Shown: positions 34,780 to 42,758 of the stretch, one piece after another | Numbering within the stretch: the stretch's first letter is position 1 | Layout: each line of letters begins with the position of its first letter | Assembly (NCBI GenBank): GCA_016185425.1 | Contig: JACPNQ010000027.1 | Location: forward strand, 1-64,000 | DNA from: Acidobacteriota bacterium | Lineage (GTDB): Bacteria > Acidobacteriota > Terriglobia > Bryobacterales > Bryobacteraceae | Direction of reading: 5' to 3' | DNA length: 64,000 nucleotides | The notes under the pieces: generated by a model | Database searches by the model: none | Told to the model about the DNA's origin: nothing | Seen by the model: only the letters and a program-made list of their open reading frames with translations | Position numbers and translations under genes: made by a program

Positions 34780-35284
34780 AATGTGCCTCCGCCCCGTTCA
34801 GCGTTAGCCTAACACGAGCGCGAGGACCAGGCCGGATGGGAATCAATTGGCGGTTGAAACGCCCTCAGTCGGAACGGTCAATGGCGGAAGCCTGTCCGCT
34901 GCCGCGAGTTTCTCAAAGCGATAGAGCGTATCGACGCCTGCGGGCCTTCACCAGCCTGCTGCAACGAAACATGCCCCGAAGAGATGGGCGAGCTTGAATG
35001 GAAAGAATTCAACTAGAAAATGACAGTAGAAAAGGAACTGTTTTTTGCGGACTCAACGCTCCACGTCGAACGAAACCTGGCCCTTGCCACCTGGGGCGAG
35101 TGACACCTTTCTCCGGTGTGCGACACTCCCCGCGGATTATTGTCTAAGGTTAATCCATACAAGCGCGGGGTACAGCGCGCATTGCACGGGGTGAGTGCGT
35201 CCAAAAATGCCCTATTTAGTACGTACTGGTAAATTTTAATACCAATCTACATTCAACGGCAAATCGCTGATTCGGCATGAGTTA

Positions 35285-35503
35285 TTAACTAAAGATAGCA
35301 TTTTGTGCACCTTCATCCAAAATTCTACAGAGTCTTTCACTATTGAAACGTGTATCGCCTCGGCATAGAATGGCAGCGACTGGTAAGTAGTCCTCACGAT
35401 CCTCAGGACACCAGTTATTGTTTGGTTGGTGGTCAGCAATGTGTTCGCGGTTTTTCCCTTTCTTAATCGCGAACACGCTGCTATAGTTCTCGATTCGCTC
35501 CAT
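35285..35503 (-). CDS. possible small protein of 72 residues
   Basis: A minus-strand frame starting with ATG at 35503 (MERIENYSSVFAIKKGK) and ending DEGAQNAIFS. Composition is balanced and hydrophilic, unlike the Arg/Ala-rich shadow frames elsewhere, and base composition is AT-rich. No similarity recognised, no signal peptide. A GC hairpin lies immediately upstream of the ATG and would cover the ribosome-binding region. The same DNA on the plus strand forms hairpins, so it may instead be an RNA region. Confidence 0.3.
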   Translation of the reverse strand: MERIENYSSVFAIKKGKNREHIADHQPNNNWCPEDREDYLPVAAILCRGDTRFNSERLCRILDEGAQNAIFS

Positions 35504-35547
35504 ACTGCCGCCCCGCCGGCCTTACTCAACCTGGCGGGGCGATTTTT
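35390..35547 (+). promoter_or_regulatory. candidate structured leader RNA before the DUF72 gene
   Basis: Three hairpins follow one another on the plus strand: GTCCT/AGGAC (35390-35409), a perfect nine-base stem GTGTTCGCG/CGCGAACAC (35441-35449 with 35468-35476, 18-base loop), and the CGCCCCGCC/GGCGGGGCG terminator (35509-35541) followed by ATTTTT. The terminator ends about 16 bases before the DUF72 start codon and no plus-strand gene lies upstream for over 700 bases. This is how attenuators, riboswitches or small RNAs look, but I recognise no known class. Confidence 0.4.
35509..35547 (+). terminator. intrinsic terminator upstream of DUF72 gene
   Basis: Perfect nine-base GC stem CGCCCCGCC (35509-35517) and GGCGGGGCG (35533-35541), 15-base loop, followed by ATTTTT. 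On the plus strand this is a good rho-independent terminator. It has no annotated plus-strand gene to terminate, hence the leader or small-RNA interpretation. Confidence 0.65.
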
Positions 35548-35562
35548 GTACCCTGGGAGCGT

Positions 35563-36276
35563 ATGCCCAATCGCATTTTCTGCGGTACATCCGGCTATTC
35601 GTATCCTTCGTGGAAGCCTGGTTTTTATCCGGCGAAATTGCCGGCAAAAAAGTTCCTGGAGTATTATGCCTCCCGCCTAAACAGTGTGGAGAGTAACTAT
35701 ACGTTTCGTGGCTGGCCGTCGGAGGAGATGATTGCCAATTGGATTGCGGCGACGCCTTCCGAATTTGTCTTCGCGTTAAAAGCGCACCAGAGTATCACGC
35801 ACTTAAAAAAGGCGCCGGAGGAGAGCGCCAGGCTTTTCTTTGAGAAGATCGAGCCATTGCGAGGTGCGGGCAGATTGGGGCCGGTGTTGCTGCAATTCCC
35901 ACCGTCCCGGAGTGCGGACCTGGGTGCTCTGCGTGCGATCCTCGACACCACTCCGGCAGGCGTGCGCGTGGCCGCCGAATTCCGCCATCCGTCCTGGTTT
36001 TCCGGGGAGACCTATAAAACCCTTTCGGCGAGCGGCGCCGCGTTATGCCTCGCCGAGTCGGAAAGGCTCGAAACGCCGCCCGTGCTGACCGCCGACTTCG
36101 TCTACTTTCGTCTCCGCAAACCGGACTACGGCCCGGGCGAGTTGTCTGCCATCCGCAAGGAGGCCGAAAGACTCGCTCATCAAGGGCGAGATGTGTTCGT
36201 ATATTTCATGCACCAGGAAGAACCGTCCGGCCCCCTCTATGCCGAAGCCGTGCTCAACGGGCCACGCTCTTCGTAA
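35563..36276 (+). CDS. DUF72 (YecE-like) family protein
   Basis: 237 residues, normal for the family. The N-terminus IFCGTSGYSYPSWKPGFYP and the N-x-VESNYTFRGWPS block identify DUF72, a TIM-barrel family of unknown enzymatic role; LLQFPPS, AAEFRHPSWF and VYFRLRKP fit the later barrel strands. Soluble, no signal. GGGAG lies 4 bases before the ATG. The gene follows closely a terminator hairpin, which may attenuate its transcription. Its 3' end overlaps the convergent Old Yellow Enzyme gene by 23 bases. Confidence 0.88.
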   Translation: MPNRIFCGTSGYSYPSWKPGFYPAKLPAKKFLEYYASRLNSVESNYTFRGWPSEEMIANWIAATPSEFVFALKAHQSITHLKKAPEESARLFFEKIEPLRGAGRLGPVLLQFPPSRSADLGALRAILDTTPAGVRVAAEFRHPSWFSGETYKTLSASGAALCLAESERLETPPVLTADFVYFRLRKPDYGPGELSAIRKEAERLAHQGRDVFVYFMHQEEPSGPLYAEAVLNGPRSS

Positions 36277-37345
36277 AGGCCCGTAGATACTGCTTGGGAG
36301 CCAATACCGGAGCGCCCAAAGTCTGCGCCGCGCGCATCGGGAAGTAGGGATCCCGCAAGAGTTCGCGCGCAAGCAAGACAATGTCGCTCCTGCCCGAACG
36401 AACGATTTCATTCGCCTGCTCCGCTTCCGTAATCATGCCGACTGCGCCGGCCAGGATACCAGCCTCCGCTTTAATGCGGGCCGCGAACGGCGCTTGATAC
36501 GCGGGGCCCACCGGAATCTTTGCGTGTATCGAGTTTCCCCCCGATGACGCATCGATCAAGTCGACTCCAAGTTCGCGAACGATCTTCGCCAGCGCAATGG
36601 AATCCTCGATCGCCCACCCTCCATCCACCCAATCGGTGGCCGAGATTCGCAACAACAGCGGTGTGGATTCCGGCAGGGACGCGCGTACGGCGGCAATCAC
36701 TTCGCGCAAGAACCGCGTACGGTTTTCAAACGACCCGCCGTATTGATCGTTCCGGTGATTCGAAAGCGGCGACAGGAATTCATTCACCAGGTATCCGTGC
36801 GCGCCGTGAATTTCGATCACCTCAAACCCAGCCGCCAGCGCGCGCCGCGCGGCAGCCCCGAAGGCTTCGACGATCCTCTGAATCTCATCCACCGATAACG
36901 CTTGCGGAAGAGGATCGCCATCACGAAACGGAATCGCGCTTGGCGCTACGACCTGCCACCCTTTTGGTTGATCTGGCGCTATCGCGGCTCCGCCGTCCCA
37001 CGGCAGCTCGCAGCTTGCTTTTCGCCCCGCATGTGCAATTTGAATGGCGGGAATGGATCCCTGCGACTTGATGAACGCGGTAACCCGCCGGAGCGGTTCG
37101 ATGTGTTCGTCCTTCCAGATGCCAAGATCGCCGTAGGTGATGCGCCCGCCCGGTTCTACGGCCGTGGCTTCCGCGATAACGAGCCCGGCACCGCCGACGG
37201 CGCGGCTGCCGAGGTGTACCAAATGCCAGTCGGACGCGAATCCGTCATCGCTTGAGTATTCGCACATCGGGGAAACGGCGATCCGGTTAGGCAGCGTGAC
37301 GCCGCGCAAAGTCAGCGGCGTGAAAAGAGTAAGAGAGTCCGTCAC
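36254..37345 (-). CDS. NADH:flavin oxidoreductase, Old Yellow Enzyme (YqjM-like)
   Basis: 363 residues, typical size. LFTPLTLRGVTLPNRIAVSPMCEYS is split across the FMN-binding start; QIAHAGRKAS is the family HAGR motif, and GFEVIEIHGAHGYLVNEFLSP the catalytic barrel segment. The Cys in SPMCEYS is the YqjM redox switch residue. The enzyme reduces activated alkenes with NAD(P)H and FMN. Overlaps the DUF72 gene at its 3' end; divergent from ntrY with 67 bases between. Confidence 0.92.
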   Translation of the reverse strand: MTDSLTLFTPLTLRGVTLPNRIAVSPMCEYSSDDGFASDWHLVHLGSRAVGGAGLVIAEATAVEPGGRITYGDLGIWKDEHIEPLRRVTAFIKSQGSIPAIQIAHAGRKASCELPWDGGAAIAPDQPKGWQVVAPSAIPFRDGDPLPQALSVDEIQRIVEAFGAAARRALAAGFEVIEIHGAHGYLVNEFLSPLSNHRNDQYGGSFENRTRFLREVIAAVRASLPESTPLLLRISATDWVDGGWAIEDSIALAKIVRELGVDLIDASSGGNSIHAKIPVGPAYQAPFAARIKAEAGILAGAVGMITEAEQANEIVRSGRSDIVLLARELLRDPYFPMRAAQTLGAPVLAPKQYLRAFTKSVAR

Positions 37346-37396
37346 CCTTTTAGAGATGCCTCAGACAGCCGATTCGGTGCACCGCAGGCGAGTGCC

Positions 37397-37402
37397 TATA
37401 AT
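37397..37402 (+). promoter_or_regulatory. possible -10 box of ntrY
   Basis: A perfect TATAAT ends 10 bases before the ATG chosen for ntrY. A weak TTCGGT lies 18 bases upstream. A start point about 7 bases after the box would leave almost no leader, so either the message is nearly leaderless or the match is chance. Confidence 0.25.
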
Positions 37403-37412
37403 CGTAATAACC

Positions 37413-39488
37413 ATGCGGAAGCGTTTGCTCAATGCGGCCGCCGTGATCACGCTGCTGATTCTGGTCGGCCTCGTAGTCTGGCAAGGCTCATTCAACATGG
37501 GCAAGTTGGGACCGGCCAATGTGGGGCAGGTCTATCTGTATTGGGCCATGTCGACCCTCGTGTTCCTGCTGATGGTCTGGCTCGGATTCATGCTTTTCCG
37601 GCTCATGGTGAAGCTCTACATCGAGCGAAGCCGCGACAGCGAAGGTTCGCATATAAAAACGAAGCTCGTTACTGGAGCGCTGCTGCTTTCCTTTCTTCCC
37701 GTTCTCTTCATGGTGCTGTGGAGCTACCAGGTCCTGAACATGAACATCAAACAGTGGTTCTCGCGCCCGGCCGAGAATGTGAAGCTGGCGCTCTCGGACA
37801 CGGGTGTTTCGTTGCTGAAGGAAGCGCAGATTCGCGCCCGCGCCCAGGCGCACTGGCTGGCGGCACTACCGGAAGTGGAAGTCTTTGCGCATGGCGGTCC
37901 CGCCAATAGCGACCTTTTTGAAAAAATTTGCGACGACAACGACATTGTCGAGGTACACATCGAATCACCCGCGCGCGGCAAGCTCACCGTCTGCTCCTGG
38001 GACGCGCGCAACCGGTCCAACTCCGCCAGGCGCATTGTGGAAACGGCGGAAATTCGCACTGGCGGAAAGCTTATCCTGACGAACCATCTGCCGGTCGATC
38101 TCGAACAGAAAGAACGGGAGATCTCGGGCTACGTCAGCGAATACAATCAGATCGGCCTAGACCGTCAAGAGACTCGCCGCTTCTATCTGATCTATCTCGC
38201 ATTGATTACACTCTTCATCCTGTTTGTTGCCACCTGGGTTGCGCTGTTCCTCGCCCGGCAGATCACGGTTCCGATCGCCGCCCTGCTAGAGGCGGCGCGC
38301 GAAGTCCGCCGCGGCAATCTCCGGCACCGCGTACAGGTCGGCGCCGTGGACGAACTCGCGACGCTTGTCCGGCAGTTCAATGAAATGACGCAGGATCTCG
38401 AATCGTCCAGCCGGGAATTGGAGGCACGGCGCCGGTTCACGGAAACCATTCTGGAGTCGATTCCCACAGGCGTCATCTCCGTGGCCGGCGATGGGCGCAT
38501 CCAGACGGTGAACCACGCCCTGCTGCGCATGTTCGGTGAAGACCGCGTCCACAGTGCCGCTCGCCTGGAACAACTCTTCCAGCCCGATGAAGTGATGGAG
38601 ATTCGGTACCTGATGAACCGCGCCCGCCGCACCGGTGTGGCCTCGCGGCAACTCGACATCCCCCATGATCGTCAGACGCTGCATCTTTCGATTACCGTTG
38701 CGCCCATTGATGAACGTGTCACATCCGGCTACGTAATCGTGCTGGAAGACACGTCGGAACTACTCCGCGCGCAGAAGGCGGCGGCATGGCACGAAGTCGC
38801 GCGGCGGATCGCCCATGAAATCAAGAATCCGCTCACTCCGATTTCTCTCAGCGCCGAGCGCATCGCCCGCCATCTGGAGCGCAGCTCGGCCTCGCCGGAA
38901 TTTGCCAGGATAGTGCGCGACTGCACGCGGATCATCCAGGAAGAGGTTGGCAGCGTCAAATCCCTGGTCGATGAGTTCTCGCAGTTCGCCCGGTTCCCTG
39001 CGGCGCAACCGCAGCCGTCGGATCTGAACGACGTCGTGGAATCGGCTCTTGCGGTGTTTGACGGGCGGCTGGAGGGCATTACGATTCACAAGTCCCTCGC
39101 CCCCGGCCTGCCGGTCGTCAACCTCGATCGGGAGCAGTTCAAACGTGTCGTCGTCAACCTGATAGACAACGCCGCGGAGGCGATGAAGGAAGTTCCCTGG
39201 CGCCACCTCTCGATAAAGACGCAGGCGCCGACGCCGGACACGGTCGAGCTTGTCGTGGCCGATTCCGGCAGCGGGATATCGCCTGAAGACAGAGAACGGC
39301 TCTTCCTGCCCTATTTTTCAACGAAGGACCGTGGAACCGGATTGGGACTGGCAATCGTCGCGCATATTTTGACCGAGCATGGCGCGCAAATACGCGTGGA
39401 AGAGAACACGCCCACGGGAGCGAGGTTCACGATCGAAGTTCCGGCGGCGGTGGGTACGCTTGTGCCGGCGACTGAGATCAAAATATGA
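37413..39488 (+). CDS. ntrY: NtrY-type membrane sensor histidine kinase
   Basis: 691 residues from ATG 37413; the frame is open further upstream but through the opposite-strand oxidoreductase gene. Three or four membrane segments at the N-terminus (LLNAAAVITLLILVG, LYWAMSTLVFLLMVWLG, LVTGALLLSFLPVLFMVLW), a periplasmic loop, another segment (LIYLALITLFILFVATW), HAMP (RQITVPIAALLEAARE), a PAS domain, HisKA (ARRIAHEIKNPLTPISLS, His468) and HATPase ([24 protein letters not shown]). NtrY senses redox or nitrogen state in proteobacteria. ATGA overlap with ntrX. Confidence 0.9.
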   Translation: MRKRLLNAAAVITLLILVGLVVWQGSFNMGKLGPANVGQVYLYWAMSTLVFLLMVWLGFMLFRLMVKLYIERSRDSEGSHIKTKLVTGALLLSFLPVLFMVLWSYQVLNMNIKQWFSRPAENVKLALSDTGVSLLKEAQIRARAQAHWLAALPEVEVFAHGGPANSDLFEKICDDNDIVEVHIESPARGKLTVCSWDARNRSNSARRIVETAEIRTGGKLILTNHLPVDLEQKEREISGYVSEYNQIGLDRQETRRFYLIYLALITLFILFVATWVALFLARQITVPIAALLEAAREVRRGNLRHRVQVGAVDELATLVRQFNEMTQDLESSSRELEARRRFTETILESIPTGVISVAGDGRIQTVNHALLRMFGEDRVHSAARLEQLFQPDEVMEIRYLMNRARRTGVASRQLDIPHDRQTLHLSITVAPIDERVTSGYVIVLEDTSELLRAQKAAAWHEVARRIAHEIKNPLTPISLSAERIARHLERSSASPEFARIVRDCTRIIQEEVGSVKSLVDEFSQFARFPAAQPQPSDLNDVVESALAVFDGRLEGITIHKSLAPGLPVVNLDREQFKRVVVNLIDNAAEAMKEVPWRHLSIKTQAPTPDTVELVVADSGSGISPEDRERLFLPYFSTKDRGTGLGLAIVAHILTEHGAQIRVEENTPTGARFTIEVPAAVGTLVPATEIKI

Positions 39489-40855
39489 AGAAACAGCGGA
39501 TTCTGATCGTCGACGACGAACCAGGCATACGGACGTCGTTGGGTGCGGTACTGGAGGACGAGGGTTACGACGTGGAGGCGGTCGCCGACGGCGAATCCGC
39601 GATGACGCCGCTGGAACAACAGCCATTTGATTGTGTGCTGCTCGACGTCTGGCTGCCGGGCATGGACGGCATGGAAGTGTTGAACCGGATCCAGGAGCGG
39701 GTCGGCGACGAGCGGCCGGCTGTTGTGATGATTTCCGGCCACGGCAATATAGAGACCGCGCTTCGTGCGACGCGGATGGGAGCGTTCGACTTCATTGAGA
39801 AGCCGCTGACGATCGATAAGGTGCTCGTTGTCGTGAAGAACGCGATCGCGCAACGGCGGATGGCGTTGGAGCTCGACAGGCTTGGAGCTGGCGGACAGGA
39901 TAGCTATCCGATTGTCGGCGAGAGCGTGCCGATGAAGGCGCTGCGCCAGCAGTTGGGGCTTATGGCGGCGACGAATGGACGGGTGCTCATCTACGGTGAA
40001 TCGGGCACCGGCAAAGAACTGGTCGCCCATGCGATCCACGCGATGAGTCTTCGCGCGCATGAGGCATTCGTCGAAGTGAATTGCGCCGCGATTCCGGACG
40101 ATTTGATTGAAAGCGAGCTATTCGGGCACGTAAAGGGCTCGTTCGCGGGCGCACTGGAAGACAAAACGGGCAAACTCCGGAAGGCCGATGGGGGGTCGCT
40201 GTTCCTCGACGAGGTAGGCGACATGAGCCTGAAGACCCAGGCCAAGGTGCTGCGCGCGCTCGACGAACAGCGTTTCGCGCCGCTCGGCGCCAGCGAGTCG
40301 ATCAAAGTCGATGCCAGGGTCGTTGCGGCCACGAATAAGAACCTCGAGGGGGAGATTGAGCGCGGCAACTTTCGAGAAGATCTCTTCTACCGGCTAAACG
40401 TCATTCCCTTCCACGTTCCGCCGCTGCGGGACCGGCGCGAGGACATCGGTCTGCTGGCGGAGCACTTCATGGTTGGCTTCACGTCGGCCTACGGACGCAG
40501 GCGCAAGGAGTTCTCGCCGGAAGCCATGCGAATGCTGGAGGAATATTATTGGCCCGGAAACGTACGTGAATTACGCAACCTGATTGAGAGGATCGTTATC
40601 ATGAACCCGCAGACCCGCATCGACGCGCGGCACATACCGATCAATCCGTCGCGAAGATCCGTGTTCGATGCGGAGATGCCGCAGTTCGCCAGCCTGCAGG
40701 AAGTGCGCGAGGCTGCCGAACGGGAATACATCGCCAAAAAACTGGAGGAGGCGCGGGGGAATATCAGCCGCGCCGCGGAGTTGCTGGGCCTCGAGCGGAG
40801 CCATCTCTACAAAAAAATGCGTGCCCTCGGGATTCCAACAACCGCAAAGGAATGA
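39485..40855 (+). CDS. ntrX: NtrX-type response regulator, AAA+ with altered GAFTGA loop
   Basis: 456 residues. Receiver with VDDEPGIR and Asp54 (VLLDVWLPGMDG); AAA+ domain with GESGTGKE (Walker A) and GGSLFLDEVGDM (Walker B); Fis-type helix-turn-helix at the C-terminus (GNISRAAELLGLERSHLYKK). The sigma-54 contact loop reads GSFAGA (Gly218-Ala223) instead of GAFTGA, so the key Thr is Ala. Sigma-54 activation may be lost, and it may act as a repressor or direct activator, as proposed for some NtrX. Translated with ntrY through an ATGA overlap. Confidence 0.88.
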   Translation: MKKQRILIVDDEPGIRTSLGAVLEDEGYDVEAVADGESAMTPLEQQPFDCVLLDVWLPGMDGMEVLNRIQERVGDERPAVVMISGHGNIETALRATRMGAFDFIEKPLTIDKVLVVVKNAIAQRRMALELDRLGAGGQDSYPIVGESVPMKALRQQLGLMAATNGRVLIYGESGTGKELVAHAIHAMSLRAHEAFVEVNCAAIPDDLIESELFGHVKGSFAGALEDKTGKLRKADGGSLFLDEVGDMSLKTQAKVLRALDEQRFAPLGASESIKVDARVVAATNKNLEGEIERGNFREDLFYRLNVIPFHVPPLRDRREDIGLLAEHFMVGFTSAYGRRRKEFSPEAMRMLEEYYWPGNVRELRNLIERIVIMNPQTRIDARHIPINPSRRSVFDAEMPQFASLQEVREAAEREYIAKKLEEARGNISRAAELLGLERSHLYKKMRALGIPTTAKE

Positions 40856-40871
40856 GACGGACAGCATTTTG

Positions 40872-40898
40872 GCGGCCACTCGCCGCTACCCGGCGGCT
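40872..40898 (+). promoter_or_regulatory. overlapping alternative hairpins
   Basis: Between ntrX and the secreted-protein gene, GCGGC (40872-40876) can pair with GCCGC (40882-40886), which can instead pair with GCGGC at 40893-40897 further on. The two stems exclude each other. This may be a switch, or simply GC-rich spacer; no T-run follows. Confidence 0.2.
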
Positions 40899-40919
40899 AA
40901 TTCGAAGGTGCATATCACT

Positions 40920-42701
40920 ATGAAAAACAACCTAAGCATCAACATGGACCGAAGATTCGGAAGAAGCGCAATGCGCATACTCATCGGGGGGTTGGCCGCG
41001 GCCCTTTCCGCCATGGCGCAGCCCACGATTCGTGCCGACAATGGCGTGCTGAACGCCAGCTCCTACAAGGCAGACATCGCCCGCGGCTCCTGGTTTGTCG
41101 TCTTCGGCGGCAACATGGGTCCTGCGAACATCGCTCTCGCCTCCGGAGCGCCGTTTCCCACGGAGCTCTCGGGAACCCGGGTGACCTTCACACCCGCTTC
41201 GGGCGGCACCGCTGTGGAAGCCCGACTCTGGTACACACTCGCCGGCCAGCTTGCCGGCCTTATTCCTTCTACCGCCGCCGCCGGCGCCTATGACGTACGC
41301 GTCATCTATAACGGCCAGACCAGCGCCCCGCGCCGCGTCAATGTTGTCGAGCGCAACTTCGGCTTCGCCACCGTTACGCAGGATGGCAACGGTCCCGCTC
41401 AGGCCACCAACGCCAGCCTGAATGGCGGCGTCAGCCTCGTGCGCTTCACCACGGGCAGCATCAGCTTTAGCGGCCGCGAATGGCAGTACCGTCCCGCCTA
41501 TCCGGGTGAAACCCTGATTCTCTGGGGGACCGGCATCGGCGCCGACGCCCAATCCGACGTCAACGGCGGAGCCTCCGGCGACCAGACCGCCGCCGGAAAT
41601 ATTCGCGTCATTGTCGGCACGACCGAAATCACACCCGCCTACGCCGGCCGCTCGAACGGCTCTCCCGGTCTGGACCAAATCAACTTCACTCTGCCCGCCA
41701 GCGTCTCGCTCGGCTGCACCACGAGCCTCAGCGTTCGCGCTGGCGGCCGTACCAGCAACCTCGGCTCCATCGCCATCGCCGCCGCGGGCGCTGCGCAATG
41801 CACGCATCCGACGCTGACTCTCTCCCAGCTCACCAGGCTCGATCAGGGCGGCAAGCTCACCGCCGGCAGCCTCGGTATCTCGAAGGTGGTGACCAAGCTC
41901 AACGTTCCTGGCTTCGGTTCGTTTGACCAGACATCCGAAAGCGTCAGTGGCGCCTTCAGCCGCTACGGTGTCTCGCAGATCGCCGATGCCAACTTCTCCC
42001 TCACTCAGGTCAACAATTGCTACGTCTATCGCCGTGTCGGTGACCAGGCGTCAATCCTCACGGGTTCTCCCGCGGAGGCCCTCAACGCTGGCGCCGCGCT
42101 TACGCTAAACGGCCCCGGCGCGTCGAACAAGTCGGTTCCATTCCAGTCCGGCGCCTACACCTCGCTCCTCTATAACAGCGGTGTTGCCGGTTTTGGCGGT
42201 TCCGGTACTCCCACGCTGGCCCAGGGCCAGTACACTATGACCGGACCGGGCGGCCCAGACATCGGTTCGTTTACCGCAAGCATCAATTTCCCCGGTTCGT
42301 TCACATGGACCAACGAGGCCTCGATCCCAGCGGTCGTTCCTCGTGCGCAGAATTTGACGGTCACCTGGACGGGCGGCGGTGATGGCTTCGTCGGAATTAC
42401 CGGCTCCGCCGGTTCGCAGGTCGGCGGCACGCAGACCAACCCCATCCTCGACGTCGCCGTCTTCTACTGCGTCGCTCCCGCCTCGGCCGGTACCTTCACG
42501 GTCCCGTCCTCCATCTTGCAGCAGCTCCCGGTTGTCTCCGGCGATGTGACCAGTGGTGCGATCGGTTTGCTCAGCGTCCTGGCAACTGCCGACCCCACCA
42601 AGCAGGGCAGCTTCACGGCGCCCCTCACGGCAGGTGGCAATGTCGACTTTGCCTTCTTCACCTACATCAACGGCACGACGAAGACCGTCGGCTACAACTA
42701 A
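40920..42701 (+). CDS. exported TIGR03437-type protein
   Basis: 593 residues. The start is ATG 40920 with AAGG about 14 bases upstream; a second ATG at 40971 precedes a tighter signal (MRILIGGLAAALSAMAQ). The first 280 mature residues look like two TIGR03437-type beta-sandwich units (NGVLNASSYKADIARGSWF, YPGETLILWGTGIGA, SPGLDQINFTLPASV). The remainder is a beta-rich Thr/Gly/Ser region (TMTGPGGPDIGSFTASINF) without recognised motifs. Surface or extracellular function likely; unknown ligand. Ends just before a very strong terminator. Confidence 0.8.
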   Translation: MKNNLSINMDRRFGRSAMRILIGGLAAALSAMAQPTIRADNGVLNASSYKADIARGSWFVVFGGNMGPANIALASGAPFPTELSGTRVTFTPASGGTAVEARLWYTLAGQLAGLIPSTAAAGAYDVRVIYNGQTSAPRRVNVVERNFGFATVTQDGNGPAQATNASLNGGVSLVRFTTGSISFSGREWQYRPAYPGETLILWGTGIGADAQSDVNGGASGDQTAAGNIRVIVGTTEITPAYAGRSNGSPGLDQINFTLPASVSLGCTTSLSVRAGGRTSNLGSIAIAAAGAAQCTHPTLTLSQLTRLDQGGKLTAGSLGISKVVTKLNVPGFGSFDQTSESVSGAFSRYGVSQIADANFSLTQVNNCYVYRRVGDQASILTGSPAEALNAGAALTLNGPGASNKSVPFQSGAYTSLLYNSGVAGFGGSGTPTLAQGQYTMTGPGGPDIGSFTASINFPGSFTWTNEASIPAVVPRAQNLTVTWTGGGDGFVGITGSAGSQVGGTQTNPILDVAVFYCVAPASAGTFTVPSSILQQLPVVSGDVTSGAIGLLSVLATADPTKQGSFTAPLTAGGNVDFAFFTYINGTTKTVGYN

Positions 42702-42715
42702 TCGCAAGTAAACCC

Positions 42716-42758
42716 ATAGCGGCGGCAGTCAATCGAACTGCCGCCGCTATTTCTTTAT
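42716..42758. terminator. strong bidirectional terminator
   Basis: ATAGCGGCGGCAGT (42716-42729) and ACTGCCGCCGCTAT (42737-42750) make a perfect 14-base stem with a 7-base loop, followed by TTCTTTAT. It separates the convergent secreted-protein and radical SAM genes; the radical SAM stop codon (42747-42749) lies inside the stem. Confidence 0.85.

Larger units (their letters stand above)
34780..35562. other. long intergenic region
   Basis: 783 bases between the paralogue-1 gene and the DUF72 gene, clearly richer in A and T than its flanks. Its left part shows no convincing gene or repeat; an imperfect hairpin around ACACC-tttctcc-GGTGT lies near 35106-35122. The right part contains a possible 72-codon frame on the minus strand and a run of hairpins ending in an intrinsic terminator on the plus strand, listed separately. 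Confidence 0.6.

Noticed and set aside
33583..34812. 409-codon plus-strand open frame
   Set aside because: Antisense to paralogue 1, which has conserved blocks and a Tat signal.
37137..37412. Upstream extension of ntrY
   Set aside because: Antisense to the Old Yellow Enzyme gene; the membrane kinase starts at 37413.
40668..40919. Upstream extension of the exported TIGR03437-type gene
   Set aside because: Runs through ntrX in another frame; the signal peptide starts at 40920 or 40971.
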